8,596 nucleotides of DNA from Pseudomonadota bacterium (GTDB lineage: Bacteria > Pseudomonadota > Alphaproteobacteria > UBA9219 > RGZA01). Shown here one piece after another: positions 6,648 to 8,596 of this stretch (position 1 is its first letter; the number at the start of each line of letters is the position of its first letter). The translations under genes and the position numbers were made by a program. The stretch lies in the NCBI GenBank assembly GCA_016195205.1, contig JACQAB010000237.1:1-8596 (forward strand), in the 5' to 3' direction. The notes beneath the pieces were generated by a model, which was not told the DNA's origin, ran no database searches, and saw nothing but the letters and a program-made list of their open reading frames with translations.

Positions 6648-8069
6648 ATGGAAAATTCATTCGATCTTGTCGTCATCGGCGCGGGCCCCGGCGGTTATGT
6701 GGCCGCCATCCGCGCCGCGCAGCTGGGCATGAAGGTGGCCGTGGTCGAGAAAAGCGAAAAGCTGGGCGGCACCTGCCTGAACGTGGGCTGCATTCCTTCC
6801 AAGGCGCTGCTGACCAGTTCGGAAAAATACCTTGAGGCGTTGAAACACCTGGGCACGCATGGCGTGCGCGTGGGCAACGTCAGCCTCGACTTGCCGGCGA
6901 TGATGGCGCATAAGGATAAAGTGGTGAAGGACAACACCGCCGGCATCGAATTCCTGTTCAAGAAGCACAAAATCACCTGGCTGAAGGGCAAGGGCCGCAT
7001 CACCGGCGCGAATGAAGTGACGGTGGGCAACGACAAAGTTCAAACGCGCAAAATCCTTATTGCCACGGGCTCGGATGTGATGCCGCTGCCCGGCGTGGGC
7101 GTGGATGAAAAGCGCATTGTTTCCTCCACCGGCGCACTGGTGTTCAATGAGGTGCCGAAGCACCTGGTGGTGATCGGCGGCGGGGTGATTGGCCTGGAAT
7201 TAGGCTCGGTCTGGATGCGTTTGGGCGCGCAGGTGACGGTGGTGGAGTTCCTGGATCGCGTGCTGCCCGGCATGGATGGCGAAATCTCGGTCACCATGAA
7301 AAAAATTCTGGAAAAGCAGGGCATGAAGCTGAAGCTTTCCACCAAAGTCACCGGCGCTGAAGCGCGGGGCGAGGCGGTGAAGCTGTCGCTGGAAGCCGCG
7401 GCCCCGTCCCCCGAAGCTTTAGCGAAGGGGGAAGGCGGAAATAATGAAACGCTGGAAGCCGACCGCGTGCTGGTCTCCATCGGCCGCCGTCCCTACACCG
7501 AAGGGCTGGGGCTGGAAAGTGTAGGCGTGAAACTCGATTCCAAAGGCCGCATCGAAACCGACGCGCATTTCCAAAGCAGCGTGGCAGGCATTTACGCCAT
7601 TGGCGACGTGATCGCCGGGCCCATGCTGGCGCACAAAGCGGAAGATGAAGGCGTGGTCTGCGCCGAAATCATGGCCGGGCAGTCGGGTCACATTAATTAC
7701 GACGCGATCCCCAACGTGGTTTATACCGAGCCGGAAGTGGCCTCGGTCGGCAAAACGGAAGAAGAGCTTCGATCAGCCGGCGTGGAATATAAAACCGGCA
7801 AATTCCCCTTCACCGCCAATGGCCGCGCCCGGGCGCTGGCCGCCACCGAGGGCTTCGTGAAAATTTTAGCCGATGCGCGCACCGGCCGTGTGCTGGGCTG
7901 TCACATCGTGGGGCACGAGGCGGGCACGCTGATTGCCGAGCTGGCACTGGGCATCGAATTCGGCGCCTCGGCGGAAGACATTGCCCGCACCTGCCACGCC
8001 CATCCCACGCTGAACGAAGCCGTGAAAGAAGCCGCGCTGGCCGTGGATAATAGGCCAATCCACATCTAG
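6648..8069 (+). CDS. lpd: dihydrolipoyl dehydrogenase (E3)
   Basis: This 473-residue flavoprotein (EC 1.8.1.4) re-oxidises dihydrolipoyl groups on SucB and passes electrons via FAD to NAD+. The FAD motif GAGPGGYVAAIRAAQLG is at 11-27, and the redox-active disulfide Cys43/Cys48 is in GGTCLNVGCIPSK. The NAD-binding motif GGGVIGLELGSVW starts near 177. The second FAD motif is YAIGDVIAGPMLAHKAEDEG, and the C-terminal interface domain carries the catalytic pair His452/Glu457 in HPTLNEAVKEA. ATG at 6648 is chosen because the family starts a few residues before the FAD motif; an in-frame TTG at 6606 would add 14 residues of no family likeness. Residues about 253-264 come from a palindromic DNA element (see 7404-7435), in a loop whose length varies in the family. 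Placement suggests service to the 2-oxoglutarate complex, though E3 may also serve other lipoyl complexes. The ribosome site is weak (TAAAGACC). Confidence 0.97.
   Translation: MENSFDLVVIGAGPGGYVAAIRAAQLGMKVAVVEKSEKLGGTCLNVGCIPSKALLTSSEKYLEALKHLGTHGVRVGNVSLDLPAMMAHKDKVVKDNTAGIEFLFKKHKITWLKGKGRITGANEVTVGNDKVQTRKILIATGSDVMPLPGVGVDEKRIVSSTGALVFNEVPKHLVVIGGGVIGLELGSVWMRLGAQVTVVEFLDRVLPGMDGEISVTMKKILEKQGMKLKLSTKVTGAEARGEAVKLSLEAAAPSPEALAKGEGGNNETLEADRVLVSIGRRPYTEGLGLESVGVKLDSKGRIETDAHFQSSVAGIYAIGDVIAGPMLAHKAEDEGVVCAEIMAGQSGHINYDAIPNVVYTEPEVASVGKTEEELRSAGVEYKTGKFPFTANGRARALAATEGFVKILADARTGRVLGCHIVGHEAGTLIAELALGIEFGASAEDIARTCHAHPTLNEAVKEAALAVDNRPIHI
7404..7435. repeat. putative intragenic palindromic element within lpd
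   Basis: Inside the lpd frame, TCCCCC (7407-7412) and GGGGGA (7427-7432) form a perfect 6-base-pair stem. It is extended by CC/GG (7404-7405 with 7434-7435) across one mismatch. The 14-base centre contains GCT-TT-AGC (7416-7423), which can form its own small stem. In lpd the element reads PSPEALAKGEG; on the other strand it reads SPFAKASGDG. It sits between two beta strands of the NAD domain, where family members usually have a shorter, variable loop, and it brings a TTA leucine codon. It looks like a dispersed element inserted in frame, but only one copy is in this window, so repeat status is inferred. Confidence 0.45.
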
Positions 8070-8260
8070 GGTTTGGGCTGAATAATTTCGACCGGGCAGC
8101 CATGCCATGATTTAGGCATCCATGCCGTATCAAAACCTGGCGTTTTTATCTTCACTTTAATCGGCGTCATGAGTTCGATAGAGCAATGCTCCCACCACTT
8201 CTTGGGCGCTTCGGCAAGAATGAGCTGCACCAGGCTTCCATATTTGTCTTCAGGTCTCAT
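8066..8260 (-). CDS. small protein of unknown function downstream of tyrA
   Basis: This is a 64-residue ORF with no family that I recognise. AGGAAG lies 8 bases before the ATG at 8260, a good ribosome site, and the gene begins 12 bases after the tyrA stop on the same strand, so it is probably translated from the tyrA message. The protein is compact and aromatic: two adjacent Trp in PKKWWEHCSIEL, two more Trp in the second half (TAWMPKSWHGCPVEII), and two Cys. It has no signal peptide or membrane segment. The pattern of short strands with prolines suggests a small beta-rich fold, which is speculation. Its TAG stop shares bases with the TAG stop of lpd (CTAG at 8066-8069). The good ribosome site and operon-like spacing argue for a real gene; the short length argues for caution. 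Confidence 0.6.
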   Translation of the reverse strand: MRPEDKYGSLVQLILAEAPKKWWEHCSIELMTPIKVKIKTPGFDTAWMPKSWHGCPVEIIQPKP

Positions 8261-8272
8261 ATTCTAAACTTC

Positions 8273-8596
8273 CTATGGCTTCCTCTTGTTCATCGGCTCG
8301 TTGGTATCTTGTTTTTGATCCAGCACCGCCTTGCGAATGGCGCGGGATTGCGAGAACAGCTTGAACAGCTTATCTCCCTCGCCCCATCTTATGTTCCGCT
8401 GCAGCGCGGTTAAATCTTCCGAGAAACGTTGAATGATTTCCAGCACCGCTTCGCGGTTGTTCAAGAACACATCGCGCCACATCACGGGGTCGCTGGCCGC
8501 CACGCGCGTGAAGTCGCGGAAACCGCTGGCGGAAAAGCGGATCACCTCGTCCTTCAAATGTGTGCCCAGATCCGAAGCCGTGGAAACAATGGTGTA
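8273..8596 (-). CDS. tyrA: prephenate/cyclohexadienyl dehydrogenase, 3' end (partial)
   Basis: The last 107 codons are visible; the reading frame is open to the window edge (YTIVSTASDLG and on), so the start lies beyond it. The segment FSASGFRDFTRVAASDPVMW, followed by RDVFLNNREAVLEII, is the hallmark of the C-terminal helical dimerisation domain of NAD(P)-dependent prephenate dehydrogenases, as is the later LQRNIRWGEGDKLFKLF. The enzyme oxidatively decarboxylates prephenate to 4-hydroxyphenylpyruvate (or arogenate to tyrosine) in tyrosine synthesis. Which substrate is used cannot be told, since the nucleotide-binding domain and active-site residues are outside the window. The C-terminal tail (DQKQDTNEPMNKRKP) is polar and probably disordered. 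The stop is TAG at 8275-8273. It points toward lpd, with the 64-residue ORF between them. Confidence 0.92.
   Translation of the reverse strand, partial: YTIVSTASDLGTHLKDEVIRFSASGFRDFTRVAASDPVMWRDVFLNNREAVLEIIQRFSEDLTALQRNIRWGEGDKLFKLFSQSRAIRKAVLDQKQDTNEPMNKRKP

Noticed and set aside
8186..8413. 75-codon + strand ORF with a hydrophobic stretch
   Set aside because: It overlaps the conserved tyrA tail and the better-supported 64-residue ORF, both on the other strand, and lacks a ribosome site.

Overview
The window is a core-metabolism locus built around the three genes of the 2-oxoglutarate dehydrogenase complex, in the order sucA (E1), sucB (E2), lpd (E3), all on the + strand. It is GC-rich. 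The protein wording of SucA, SucB, Lpd and the TyrA tail is alphaproteobacterial in character. No 16S or other marker is present, so the class is an inference and I cannot name a genus.

Layout. Bases 1-172 hold the 3' end of a branched-chain amino acid aminotransferase gene (ilvE). A 123-base gap with a pyrimidine-rich stretch leads to sucA (296-3184). After 27 bases comes a gene for a predicted exported protein of 236 residues (3212-3922). An 84-base gap with a perfect 14-base palindrome precedes sucB (4007-5239). Directly against the sucB stop, on the - strand, lies an unrecognised 424-residue protein gene (5240-6514). A 133-base divergent intergenic region separates it from lpd (6648-8069). 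The stop of lpd overlaps, tail to tail, that of a 64-residue - strand ORF (8066-8260). This ORF sits 12 bases downstream of the 3' end of a prephenate dehydrogenase gene (tyrA, 8273 to the window edge, - strand).

How the genes work together. SucA decarboxylates 2-oxoglutarate and passes the succinyl group to the lipoyl arm of SucB. SucB makes succinyl-CoA, and Lpd re-oxidises the lipoyl group with NAD+. IlvE (2-oxoglutarate as amino acceptor) and TyrA (tyrosine synthesis) are amino-acid metabolism neighbours. Two uncharacterised genes interrupt the suc cluster, one of them on the opposite strand, so lpd must have its own promoter here.

I found no mobile element, tRNA, CRISPR array or defence system, and nothing that makes a convincing new multi-gene system. 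The points most worth a second look are a short palindromic element that appears to be inserted in frame in lpd, the orphan 424-residue protein with an internal motif repeat, the exported protein inside the suc cluster, and a pyrimidine-rich motif shared by the sucA and lpd leaders.
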